Below are positions 32,361 through 39,532 of a DNA stretch of 40,057 nucleotides, piece by piece. The notes under the pieces are model-generated. The model did no database searches. It was not told where the DNA came from and worked only from the letters and a program-made list of their open reading frames with translations. The position numbers were made by a program, and so were the translations under genes. How positions within the stretch are numbered: position 1 is the stretch's first letter; every line of letters starts with the position of its first letter. The DNA is from an uncultured Bacilli bacterium (GTDB lineage Bacteria; Bacillota_I; Bacilli_A; RF39; UBA660): contig CANQVB010000004.1 of NCBI GenBank assembly GCA_947627225.1, positions 1-40,057 of the forward strand, read 5' to 3'.

Positions 32361-33938
32361 TCCAGGTCCTATTGGCAATCCAATTAAATACCATCCAAGA
32401 ATCAATAAAATCCAAGTACAAGCAATGACCCAAAAATATGGAAGTAATAGATGAATTGCTTCATGAATCGTAATGGGCTTGTCTTTTTTTTGATTATAAA
32501 TATTTAAATATCCTATGTAAATGACAAATCCTGCTAGAAGTGGGGTGATTCCGTTGGTAATGGAATCTCCTGCACGGAGTAGAAATTGTGAAAATTCTGG
32601 AGAAACATTCGCTTGCATCAGTGCTGGAACAACAACAGGTGCAAAGATACTCCATTTTAAAGCAGGTGTTGTCACAAACAAGTTAGAAAGTGCAATCAGA
32701 ATGATGACTAACACAATAAGGGGAATTCCAGAAAACGAAAGGTTTTGGATTAAATTGGCACACCATATTGTAAGGACGGTTCCAATATTGGTATTTCGAA
32801 AAACAGAAATAAATTGACTGGCTACAAAAATCAAGATAAATAATTCACCCAAATCTTGAAAGGTGCTTTTACAACCATTAATAATATCCTTATCATTTTT
32901 GATGCTCTTTGCTCCAATTCCATAGGCAAGACCCATTCCTAAAAAGAACAAACACATCATATAAGTAAATCCATCTTGAAAATAACTTGCACTTCCAAAT
33001 AATTGATTTAAATATGTTTTTTCACTCATATCAAGAAGCATCCCTGAATTTGGAAGTCCTGGTATAATCATATAAATAAAGGCAATGACTATGATTGCTC
33101 CTGTAATGTAAGCATAGCGTAACCCTTTCTTTTCGCTTTTTTCCTGGGCAATTTTATTTTGTTCAAGCGTTTCTTCATCCAAAAGTAACAGCTCTTCTGT
33201 TCTTTCAAAATTATCTTTTTCTCGATACTTTCCTACTCTTTTTGCAATCCATTTTTCAATTACAAAAGTCCCAACAATCGAGAGCAAAATAGAAAAAATA
33301 ATGATAATAAATAAATTAGAGGTGAGTGCAATATGCGCTTCTTCATCAATCAAGTGTGCAGCTTGTGCTGTATAAGGAATCAAATCTACTTCCATACTTC
33401 CAACAAAAAGACTGATTCCATATCCAAAAGAAACTCCACAAAATGCAGTAATAATTCCAAGCATAGGATTGCGATTGTTCATCAAGTAAAAAACAGCTGC
33501 GAGTGGAATTAAAAAGGCATAGCCTAATTCGTTAATTAAAGACGAAAAAGTAGCCAGCAATAAAACTAAAAATGTAAGATTCTTTTTCTTCATTTTGAAG
33601 ATGTGTCTTTTTCCAAATGCATCAATAAAACCGGTTGATTTGGCAACAGAAATTCCAACAAGTGCTAATAGAAGCGTCCCAAGCGGAGCAAAAGAAATAA
33701 AATTTCTTAAGGCGTTGCTAAAAATAAATTTCATTCCATCAAAATTAAGCATATTTTCGACGGTGATTAATACAGGTTCTAACTCATTCGTGGTAGCATT
33801 TACAGTATTATAAGTTCCTTGCATTTCAAAGAAAGAGAAAATGGCACTTAAAACAATCGTCAGTAAAATTAAAAGTAAAAATACTGTAATTGGATGAAAG
33901 TAAAATTTTTTCAACTTCAATTTTTTTCTTTCCTTCAT
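32343..33938 (-). CDS. AbgT-family transporter
   Basis: 531-aa polytopic membrane protein, about 11-13 hydrophobic helices. Segments HPITVFLLLILLTIVLSA, NFISFAPLGTLLLALVGISV and KWSIFAPVVVPALM match the AbgT family, known for p-aminobenzoyl-glutamate import or antifolate (sulfonamide) export. A charged cytoplasmic loop (about 235-270) divides it. It starts just past the DUF951 stop with GGAGGAATAAA. The substrate is unknown; folate-breakdown import or drug efflux are the family options. It is set within a chromosome-segregation gene cluster, to which it has no obvious link. Confidence 0.9.
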   Translation of the reverse strand: MKERKKLKLKKFYFHPITVFLLLILLTIVLSAIFSFFEMQGTYNTVNATTNELEPVLITVENMLNFDGMKFIFSNALRNFISFAPLGTLLLALVGISVAKSTGFIDAFGKRHIFKMKKKNLTFLVLLLATFSSLINELGYAFLIPLAAVFYLMNNRNPMLGIITAFCGVSFGYGISLFVGSMEVDLIPYTAQAAHLIDEEAHIALTSNLFIIIIFSILLSIVGTFVIEKWIAKRVGKYREKDNFERTEELLLLDEETLEQNKIAQEKSEKKGLRYAYITGAIIVIAFIYMIIPGLPNSGMLLDMSEKTYLNQLFGSASYFQDGFTYMMCLFFLGMGLAYGIGAKSIKNDKDIINGCKSTFQDLGELFILIFVASQFISVFRNTNIGTVLTIWCANLIQNLSFSGIPLIVLVIILIALSNLFVTTPALKWSIFAPVVVPALMQANVSPEFSQFLLRAGDSITNGITPLLAGFVIYIGYLNIYNQKKDKPITIHEAIHLLLPYFWVIACTWILLILGWYLIGLPIGPGVYPTL

Positions 33939-33939
33939 T

Positions 33940-34131
33940 TTATTCCTCCGTTAAAATTTTCTTCAATTTTTTATTCAGTTCTATTCTAGGGATGAAAATC
34001 ATTCTACCACAATGGCAGCATTTTATTTTAATATCCGCCCCTAATCGTATGATTTCCCACGTGTTTGCACCACAAGGATGTCCCTTTTTTAACGTAATCT
34101 TGTCCCCAATTTTATACGTTCGTTCCGTCAT
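33940..34131 (-). CDS. DUF951 protein (YyzM type)
   Basis: 63 aa from the ATG at 34131 (MTERTYKIGDKITLKKGHPC), with GGAGGTGTATC before it. The pattern GDKITLKKGHPCGANTWEI ... IKCCHCGRMIFIPR is DUF951 with one CxxC plus an upstream Cys, a likely small zinc-binding or nucleic-acid protein. In B. subtilis yyzM lies in the same spo0J-ychF interval. It overlaps the 3' end of the MscS gene by 20 bp. Confidence 0.88.
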   Translation of the reverse strand: MTERTYKIGDKITLKKGHPCGANTWEIIRLGADIKIKCCHCGRMIFIPRIELNKKLKKILTEE

Positions 34132-34927
34132 GATACACCTCCAATTTTGGATAAGGGATACTATACCCTTCTTTCTCAAGACGTTCTTTTAAATCTCTTT
34201 TTAATTGTCTTTCAATTTGAAATTGATTTTCTTGTTTTGTTAGAACAGAAATCTTATAAACAACACTCGAATCAGAAAGTGTATCTACACCTAAAATATC
34301 GATAGGACCTTTTAAATTTGGGTACTTTTTTTCACAGTCTTTCAAAATGGTAGCTAAAACTTTTTCAAATTTTGTTAAATTTTGTTCATAACTAACAGGA
34401 ATTTCTATGGTTGCGAGAGAAGGATGAAGACTATAGTTAATCACTTCTGTAATATTTCGGTTTGCTATAATCTTAACAGCGCCTTTATAATTTTTAAGAC
34501 GTGTTGTTTTTAAGCCAATGAAAACTACATCTCCTCTAAACCCATTGATTTCCACATTATCCCCTATTTCAAATTGATTTTCTAATAGGATTGAAATCCC
34601 TGCCAAAAGGTCTTTTAAAATATCTTGAAAGGCGAGTCCTGCGATGGCAACTCCGATTCCAAGTCCGGCAAGAATGGATTTTACATCAACATGATAAACG
34701 GTTAGAATCGCTAAAATTACAAAGATAACCGTCATATACTTGATAATATTTTTGCAAATAACACACATGGTATCCAACCGTTTTTTCTCTTTTCCTTGCG
34801 TCTTTTTGTGGTGAAAAATTTTCTCGATTAATCCGCATAAAACAAGATAAAATCCTATTCCTATTAAAATATAAATAATCGGCAAAACAACGTATTGAAA
34901 GACATCTGTTTCAATATATGTACTCAA
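34112..34927 (-). CDS. MscS-family mechanosensitive ion channel
   Basis: 271 aa: three transmembrane helices (about 10-34, 60-80, 84-108), the last being the pore-lining AGLGIGVAIAGLAFQDILKD. The beta domain follows (FEIGDNVEINGFRGDV, NRNITEVINYS). The C-terminal alpha/beta domain is short. It releases solutes on osmotic down-shock. It lies 14 bp downstream of parB, and its gene end overlaps DUF951. Confidence 0.93.
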   Translation of the reverse strand: MSTYIETDVFQYVVLPIIYILIGIGFYLVLCGLIEKIFHHKKTQGKEKKRLDTMCVICKNIIKYMTVIFVILAILTVYHVDVKSILAGLGIGVAIAGLAFQDILKDLLAGISILLENQFEIGDNVEINGFRGDVVFIGLKTTRLKNYKGAVKIIANRNITEVINYSLHPSLATIEIPVSYEQNLTKFEKVLATILKDCEKKYPNLKGPIDILGVDTLSDSSVVYKISVLTKQENQFQIERQLKRDLKERLEKEGYSIPYPKLEVYHDGTNV

Positions 34928-34941
34928 ATCAAATCACCTAC

Positions 34942-35820
34942 CTACTTCGGTTGCATGATTTCTAAAATACGATTTAAGTCATTTGTATTGGTAAAAGAAA
35001 TCATCAGTTTATTATTTTTTATTTTGATTTTGGTGCCTAATTTCTCCTCCAAAACATTTTCTATTTCTTGATATTCGTCGCTTTCTTTTGTTGTTTTCCT
35101 TTGAATTTGTTTTCTTCTTTTATACGTTTCTTGGGAAGCAAGATTTTCCAAAGCACGAACACTAAGCCCCTCTTCCACAATTTTTTGGGCAAGGTTTTTC
35201 ATTTGCTCTTTATCGATTAGCTTGCTGAGAACTCTGGCATGCCCCATTGAAATTTGGTTTGTAATGATATAATCCTTTACTTCTTCGGGAAGTTGTAGAA
35301 GGCCCAATATATTTGTAACATAACTCCTACTTTTTCCAAGTCTCTTCGCAAGTTCTTCTTGGGTAATGATCAGCGTATCTTGCAATTTTTTATATGCCAT
35401 TGCTTCCTCTAAAGGAGATAAATTTTCTCGTTGAAGGTTTTCTAAAATGGCAATTTCCATCATCGCTTCGTCCGTAAAGTCTTTGATAATGGCAGGAATT
35501 GTTTCTAATCCTGCGAGACGAGAAGCCTTTACTCTTCGTTCTCCTGCGACGATTTCATACCCACGAATGCTTTTTTTGGCAATAATTGGTTGTAAAACAC
35601 CATGCTCTTTGATGGACATAGCTAACTCTTTTAAGCTTTCTTCATCAAAATTAGATCTTGGTTGATAAGGATTTGGTCTTAATTCTGCAAGTGGAATTTG
35701 AAGAATCTCTTCTTTTGGCGTTTCTGTTACAATTTTATTTTCTAAATTTGTATAGTCCAACGGCTCATTGCTAAATAATTCTTCTAGCCCTTTTCCTAGT
35801 GCTCTTCTTTTAGTTTCCAT
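34942..35820 (-). CDS. parB: Chromosome-partitioning protein ParB (Spo0J)
   Basis: 292 aa from the ATG at 35820 (METKRRALGKGLEELFSNEP). ParB/Srx CTPase domain with P-loop-like GERRVKASRLAGL and ENLQRENLSPLEEA, a helix-turn-helix parS-binding region (TQEELAKRLGKSRSYVTN), and a C-terminal dimerisation domain. CTP-dependent clamps load at parS near the origin and recruit SMC. It overlaps parA by 11 bp. No parS was found in the window. Confidence 0.97.
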   Translation of the reverse strand: METKRRALGKGLEELFSNEPLDYTNLENKIVTETPKEEILQIPLAELRPNPYQPRSNFDEESLKELAMSIKEHGVLQPIIAKKSIRGYEIVAGERRVKASRLAGLETIPAIIKDFTDEAMMEIAILENLQRENLSPLEEAMAYKKLQDTLIITQEELAKRLGKSRSYVTNILGLLQLPEEVKDYIITNQISMGHARVLSKLIDKEQMKNLAQKIVEEGLSVRALENLASQETYKRRKQIQRKTTKESDEYQEIENVLEEKLGTKIKIKNNKLMISFTNTNDLNRILEIMQPK

Positions 35821-36595
35821 TTCGGTCAATCACTTCCTTTGCGAGATTGATATATGCCTCACTTCCCCTACTCTTTGGATCATAGGCAATGATTGGTTCT
35901 CCATGAGAAGGAGCTTCTGTCAAACGAATTAAGCGAGGAATTATTGTATTATAAACTTTTTCTTTAAAAAATTTGCGAATATCTTCTACAACTTCAAACC
36001 CTAAATTTGTTCTTGAATCCAGCATAGTGAGCAATACCCCTTCTATATCTAGCGTTGGATTCAATTGCTTTTGGGCAAGGCGAATTGTATTTAAAAGTTG
36101 CATAATTCCTTCCAAAGCAAAAAACTCACATTGTACTGGAATAATTACAGAATGACTAGCCGTAAGCGCATTCGTTGTAATCAATCCTAAAGAAGGAGGA
36201 CAATCAATAATAATAAAATCAAAAAGTCCTTCTATGTCTTTTAAGTGGTTCTTTAATTGTGCGCCTTTGGCAAATCCTGGTTCGCTTTGGCTTTTTTCTA
36301 AAAGTTCGATATCAAGTCCTGCTAAATTAATCGTTGCAGGCAAAACATAAAGTTGCTTGTATTTTGTTTTTATCATTGCTTCTTCAATGCGGCATTTACC
36401 TATTAAAACATCATAAATACTGCGCGTAATATCCCCTTTGTTTATGCCAACTCCCGTTGTTGTATTTCCTTGTGGGTCCAAATCAATGAGAAGGACTTTT
36501 TTTCCTAAAATAGCAAGACTTGCAGAAAGATTGATACTCGTTGTTGTTTTTCCAACTCCACCTTTTTGATTGACTAATGCTATCACCTTTCCCAT
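35810..36595 (-). CDS. parA: Chromosome-partitioning ATPase ParA (Soj)
   Basis: 261-aa deviant Walker ATPase: MGKVIALVNQKGGVGKTTTS (Walker A' with the signature Lys), IDLDPQGNTT and IIDCPPSLGLIT. It binds DNA non-specifically when ATP-bound, and with ParB regulates segregation and DnaA. It overlaps parB and follows the Noc-like gene after a terminator. Confidence 0.97.
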   Translation of the reverse strand: MGKVIALVNQKGGVGKTTTSINLSASLAILGKKVLLIDLDPQGNTTTGVGINKGDITRSIYDVLIGKCRIEEAMIKTKYKQLYVLPATINLAGLDIELLEKSQSEPGFAKGAQLKNHLKDIEGLFDFIIIDCPPSLGLITTNALTASHSVIIPVQCEFFALEGIMQLLNTIRLAQKQLNPTLDIEGVLLTMLDSRTNLGFEVVEDIRKFFKEKVYNTIIPRLIRLTEAPSHGEPIIAYDPKSRGSEAYINLAKEVIDRNGN

Positions 36596-36664
36596 AACTA
36601 CTTCACCTGTTTCTTTTCATGTCTTTTTTATTTTAACAGAGTTTTCATTCTTTTTCTAGAGGAG

Positions 36665-36696
36665 AAAGAGAAAAAGTAGTTCTTTCTGCTACTTTT
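36665..36696 (-). terminator. Terminator of the Noc-like gene
   Basis: Minus strand: AAAAGTAG, 9-nt loop, CTACTTTT followed by TCTCTTTCTCC. It overlaps the stop codon. Confidence 0.65.
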
Positions 36697-38086
36697 CTAT
36701 GTCATCTTTCCAAAACTTTAGAATAATTTGATAATTCTTATCAAAGTCCATTTCGTCTATGTCCACTTTAATGCCCTTTTCTTCTAGGGATTTTACAGTT
36801 TTTCTAATTTCATCAAGGGCGGCTTGAATGGAAAGTGTTCCACCTTGATTCTTGGTTTGCGAAGATAAATTTAAAATGCTATCCATGTTGTACAAGTTTT
36901 TCTCTTCATTTACATTGTTGAAAAGTGGGGGTTTTTCTTCTTCTTGAACAGTTGGAATAGAAAAAGCATTTTCATTGGGTAATGAAACATCTTCTTTAGG
37001 AACAGCAATTAAGTCTGGCGCCTTAAAAAGATCTGGTTTTTCTTCTTTCGTATTCTCTTGTGATGGTGTTGCTTGAAATTCCTCCATATTTGGATTAAAG
37101 AATTTGAAATTGTTTGTCTCTTCACTTTGAGGCGGTTGCTGAGAACTATCCTTTGTCCCTTGAAGTAAGCTATCTAAATCTGCGGCAGGTTTCACATCAG
37201 AATTGATATCTTGTGCATTCTGTCGTAGAGCATTTATATCTGGAGGTGTTAAAGCACTGCTTTCAAAAGAATCTGGCGCAGAAGATTCATCACCATCATC
37301 GTCTAATCCATAATCAATAAACTTAGGTGGTGTACTATAATCAATGGCATCCGTTTGTGGTAAATTTGGAATCATATTGGATGAAATGTTTGGAATCGTT
37401 GTTTCTGGTATTCCTGCTGTAACATCATTTTTTGCATCTAAATTAAAATTTTGTTCTATTGGTGTTTCCTTTGACTCTTCCCTTTTTCCTTGTGGATTGA
37501 TTTCTTGTTCTAACTCACGTACCGTCATTTTTTGATCAATCACTTTTTTAAGCATTTGTTTTTGTAAATCTTGATCTTGGATATTTAATAATGTTCTTGC
37601 ATGACGTTCTGAGATTTGTTCTTTCAAAAGCGCATCTTGGACAGCTTCTGATAAAGTGAGTAATCTCAACTTGTTGGCAACTGCACCTTGACTTTTTCCC
37701 ATTGTTTTCGCAAGTTCTTCTTGGGTCATTTGATCAATCTCCAAGATTTTTTGATACGTTCTTGCTTCTTCCAGTGGATTTAAATTCTTTCGTTGTAAAT
37801 TTTCAAGAAGGGCTACTTTGGAACTTTCTTTATCATCTAGATTTCTTACAATGGCTGGAATTTTCGTAAGACCCGCAAGCGCACTTGCTTTATAACGTCG
37901 TTCTCCTGCAATGATTTCATATTTATTTCCAATGTTTCTTACGATAATAGGTTGAATAACACCATGTTCTTTAATGGAAACAGCAAGCTCTTTTAATGCT
38001 TTTTCATCAAAAACTTCCCTAGGTTGAAACCGGTTTGGAATAATATCATCTAAATAAAGTTGTACTACTTCGTTTTCTCCATGCAT
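36689..38086 (-). CDS. noc: Noc/ParB-like nucleoid protein with a long disordered C-terminal extension
   Basis: 465 aa. The ParB-type core (about 1-205) carries PNRFQPREVF, AGERRYKASALAGLTKIPAI and ENLQRKNLNPLEEARTY (CTP-binding boxes). The helix-turn-helix TQEELAKTMGKSQGAVANKL and ERHARTLL follow, resembling Noc, which blocks division over the nucleoid. Known Noc begins with an amphipathic membrane-binding helix, absent here. Residues about 206-410 are low-complexity, rich in Pro, Ser, Asn, Asp and Gln; 416-465 is a separate helical domain (SIQAALDEIRKTVKSLEEKG). Placement upstream of parAB is that of noc. The start follows AAAGGATGTGTTTTT. Confidence 0.85.
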   Translation of the reverse strand: MHGENEVVQLYLDDIIPNRFQPREVFDEKALKELAVSIKEHGVIQPIIVRNIGNKYEIIAGERRYKASALAGLTKIPAIVRNLDDKESSKVALLENLQRKNLNPLEEARTYQKILEIDQMTQEELAKTMGKSQGAVANKLRLLTLSEAVQDALLKEQISERHARTLLNIQDQDLQKQMLKKVIDQKMTVRELEQEINPQGKREESKETPIEQNFNLDAKNDVTAGIPETTIPNISSNMIPNLPQTDAIDYSTPPKFIDYGLDDDGDESSAPDSFESSALTPPDINALRQNAQDINSDVKPAADLDSLLQGTKDSSQQPPQSEETNNFKFFNPNMEEFQATPSQENTKEEKPDLFKAPDLIAVPKEDVSLPNENAFSIPTVQEEEKPPLFNNVNEEKNLYNMDSILNLSSQTKNQGGTLSIQAALDEIRKTVKSLEEKGIKVDIDEMDFDKNYQIILKFWKDDIEK

Positions 38087-38121
38087 AAAAACACATCCTT
38101 TTTATTCTTATCTATGCTAGT

Positions 38122-38127
38122 ATTATA
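38122..38127 (-). promoter_or_regulatory. Likely -10 of the Noc-like gene promoter
   Basis: Minus strand extended -10 TGA-TATAAT about 36 bp upstream of the start, with a weak TTTCTA -35. The interval 38128-38209 up to the IS element has no gene. Confidence 0.6.
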
Positions 38128-38216
38128 TCATGCTTTTTAAAATTAGAAAATACTCTTTTTTGAAGGAAACATCCCTTGTGCTTTTTAAAAGGATAATTCT
38201 TATAAAAGTAAAAATT

Positions 38217-38233
38217 CACCCTTAAAAAGGGTG
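38217..38233 (-). repeat. Right-end (RE) hairpin of the IS200-type element
   Basis: Minus strand: CACCC, loop TTTTTAA, GGGTG. Counterpart of the hairpin at 38888-38904; similar stem and same flank AAAACCACCC. Confidence 0.7.
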
Positions 38234-38269
38234 GTTTTTCTCTGAAGCCTGTAAGGATTGACACTGGCG

Positions 38270-38291
38270 GCTACCATTTGGTAGCTTTTTT
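38270..38291 (+). terminator. Plus-strand terminator-like hairpin inside the IS200-type element
   Basis: GCTACCA-TT-TGGTAGC followed by TTTTTT on the plus strand. It would stop antisense transcription coming from the Noc side. On the minus strand it is a stem in the RNA downstream of tnpA. Confidence 0.6.
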
Positions 38292-38385
38292 AGTCTGCCA
38301 ATTACCTTTGTCACTATTACTTACCCGTAAACGGGTCTTTATATTCCTTCAAACTTCTCTGGTCTTTTATTTTATCTTCCAAATC

Positions 38386-38784
38386 TTAATTTTGTATGTA
38401 ACGTTTTATTGTATTTTTATTTATTCCTACTGTACTTACGTAATATCCTTCTGCCCAAAAATGTCTGTTTCCATAATTATATTTTAAATTAGCATGTTCT
38501 TCAAATATCATCAAACTGCTCTTTCCCTTTAAATATCCCATAAATGATGATACACTAATTTTAGGTGGAATTTTTACTAACATATGTATATGATCTGGGC
38601 ATGCTTGTGCTTCTACTATCTCAACTCCCTTATAATCACATAGTCTTCTTAAATATACTCCTATATCTCTTCTAAGCTTTCTATATATTACCTTTCTTCT
38701 ATATTTTGGTGCGAAGACTATGTGATATTGGCAATTCCATCTCGTATGAGATAATGAGCTTTCATCATCATTTTTTCGTCTCAT
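38386..38784 (-). CDS. tnpA: IS200/IS605-family Y1 transposase TnpA
   Basis: 132-aa HUH transposase. HUH motif CPDHIHMLVKIP and the nucleophile Tyr in FWAEGYYVSTVG; also RWNCQYHIVFAPKYRR. It cuts and rejoins single-stranded DNA at the hairpin ends. The length is at the lower end of the family, with a complete C-terminal helix (KNTIKRYIQN). The ATG at 38784 is preceded by GAGGAGGATTTATTTT, whose Shine-Dalgarno can be masked by a 14-bp hairpin. Confidence 0.93.
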   Translation of the reverse strand: MRRKNDDESSLSHTRWNCQYHIVFAPKYRRKVIYRKLRRDIGVYLRRLCDYKGVEIVEAQACPDHIHMLVKIPPKISVSSFMGYLKGKSSLMIFEEHANLKYNYGNRHFWAEGYYVSTVGINKNTIKRYIQN

Positions 38785-38785
38785 A

Positions 38786-38857
38786 AAATAAATCCTCCTC
38801 TGATTTTAGATTTTAGTTGGCAGACTACTATCTATTATATCAAAGGAGGATTTATTT
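38786..38857 (-). promoter_or_regulatory. tnpA promoter and Shine-Dalgarno-masking inverted repeat
   Basis: A 14-bp perfect inverted repeat: AAATAAATCCTCCT on the minus strand at 38844-38857 and AGGAGGATTTATTT at 38786-38799, the latter being the ribosome-binding site of tnpA. An extended -10 TGA-TATAAT lies between them (38834-38839). Transcripts from this promoter lack the masking arm, whereas read-through RNA from outside would contain both arms and be silenced. Confidence 0.78.
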
Positions 38858-38887
38858 TTCTCTTAACGCTATCGCTTTTTCAGCTCT

Positions 38888-38904
38888 CACCCGCATAGCG
38901 GGTG
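38888..38904 (-). repeat. Left-end (LE) hairpin of the IS200-type element
   Basis: CACCCGC-TAT-GCGGGTG on the minus strand, 7-bp stem. Subterminal LE hairpin recognised by TnpA in this family. Confidence 0.72.
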
Positions 38905-38905
38905 G

Positions 38906-38939
38906 TTTTATTATGTTCCTATACCGGAACATAATAAAA
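38906..38939. terminator. Bidirectional terminator at the IS200 edge
   Basis: TTTTATTATGTTCC, loop TATACC, GGAACATAATAAAA: a perfect 14-bp stem with T or A runs on both sides. It may be the host terminator next to which the element landed, or part of the element's left end. Confidence 0.7.
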
Positions 38940-39203
38940 AAGTGAATTAATCTGCTTATTTTTTGGTGCGTTCACTTTTTTTACGTTTATTTATTCCCTT
39001 ATTTCATCAAATTTTAGTTAACAAAGGAATTTATTCTAAAAATTATGTAAAATTTTGTAGATATAAAAATTCTCTCATGTAATATTATAATTACATTAAA
39101 ACATAGGAAAAGAGAACTAAAAATAGTCCTCCATACAATTCATCTATTGCTAGTTCTTAGTCTCACCAATATTACTTAACATTGAATGAATATTTATAAC
39201 CGA
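38940..39203. other. Non-coding interval between IS200 and the WXG100 locus
   Basis: AT-rich. It holds an imperfect 14-bp stem, AGAACTAAAAATAG (39113-39126) against CTATTGCTAGTTCT (39144-39157). It also has AGTGAA/TTCACT with flanking A and T runs (38939-38983), possibly a weak terminator for the genes to the right. No coding region or promoter is convincing. Confidence 0.55.
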
Positions 39204-39518
39204 TTAAAAAAAGCCACTCAAATCATCAACAGTAGCGGAATCATCTTCCTCTATGATACTGTCAGTCGAAGAATCATCATCTAAAGTTTCCACTTCTACA
39301 TCATCATCTTCATCATCACTACTATTGGTTCTTACCTCATCATCACTGATTGAATAATCTTCTTTTTTTCTAGATAAAACTTCAACTAAATCAAGATTTA
39401 AACTATTAATAAACTCATATCTCTCTTTCTTTGCTGGTGGAAGGTCATCAGTAATACGTATTTTCCCATCTGAATCAAGCATTGTCTTTAATTCTTCAAT
39501 TTCCTGTTCTCTTATCAT
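39204..39518 (-). CDS. Acidic protein adjacent to the WXG100 gene (104 aa)
   Basis: Not recognised. Start at 39518 (MIREQEIEELKTMLDSDGKI), preceded by AGGGTTT; an upstream TTG is less likely. The first 55 residues look folded and helical, and the rest is extremely acidic and Ser/Asp/Glu-rich (EDDDVEVETLDDDSSTDS), probably disordered. It follows the WXG100-type gene by 14 bp, so the two are co-transcribed. Small acidic proteins often accompany type VII secretion substrates as accessories or chaperones, but this is inferred from location only. Confidence 0.68.
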   Translation of the reverse strand: MIREQEIEELKTMLDSDGKIRITDDLPPAKKERYEFINSLNLDLVEVLSRKKEDYSISDDEVRTNSSDDEDDDVEVETLDDDSSTDSIIEEDDSATVDDLSGFF

Positions 39519-39532
39519 AAACCCTACCAAAA

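Larger units (their letters stand above)
38210..38910 (-). mobile_element. IS200-type element (tnpA only)
   Basis: About 0.7 kb. Similar subterminal hairpins in the same orientation occur at both ends: CACCC-TTAAAAA-GGGTGG at 38217-38234 and CACCCGC-ATA-GCGGGTGG at 38888-38905. Single-strand transposons of the IS200/IS605 family have this layout rather than inverted repeats. It contains a Y1 transposase, no tnpB. Exact ends cannot be set without the target tetranucleotide and homologous copies. Confidence 0.8.

Noticed and set aside
39113-39157. Imperfect 14-bp stem left of the WXG100 locus as an sRNA or CRISPR-like unit
   Set aside because: Single copy with two mismatches and a 17-nt loop; at most a weak terminator.
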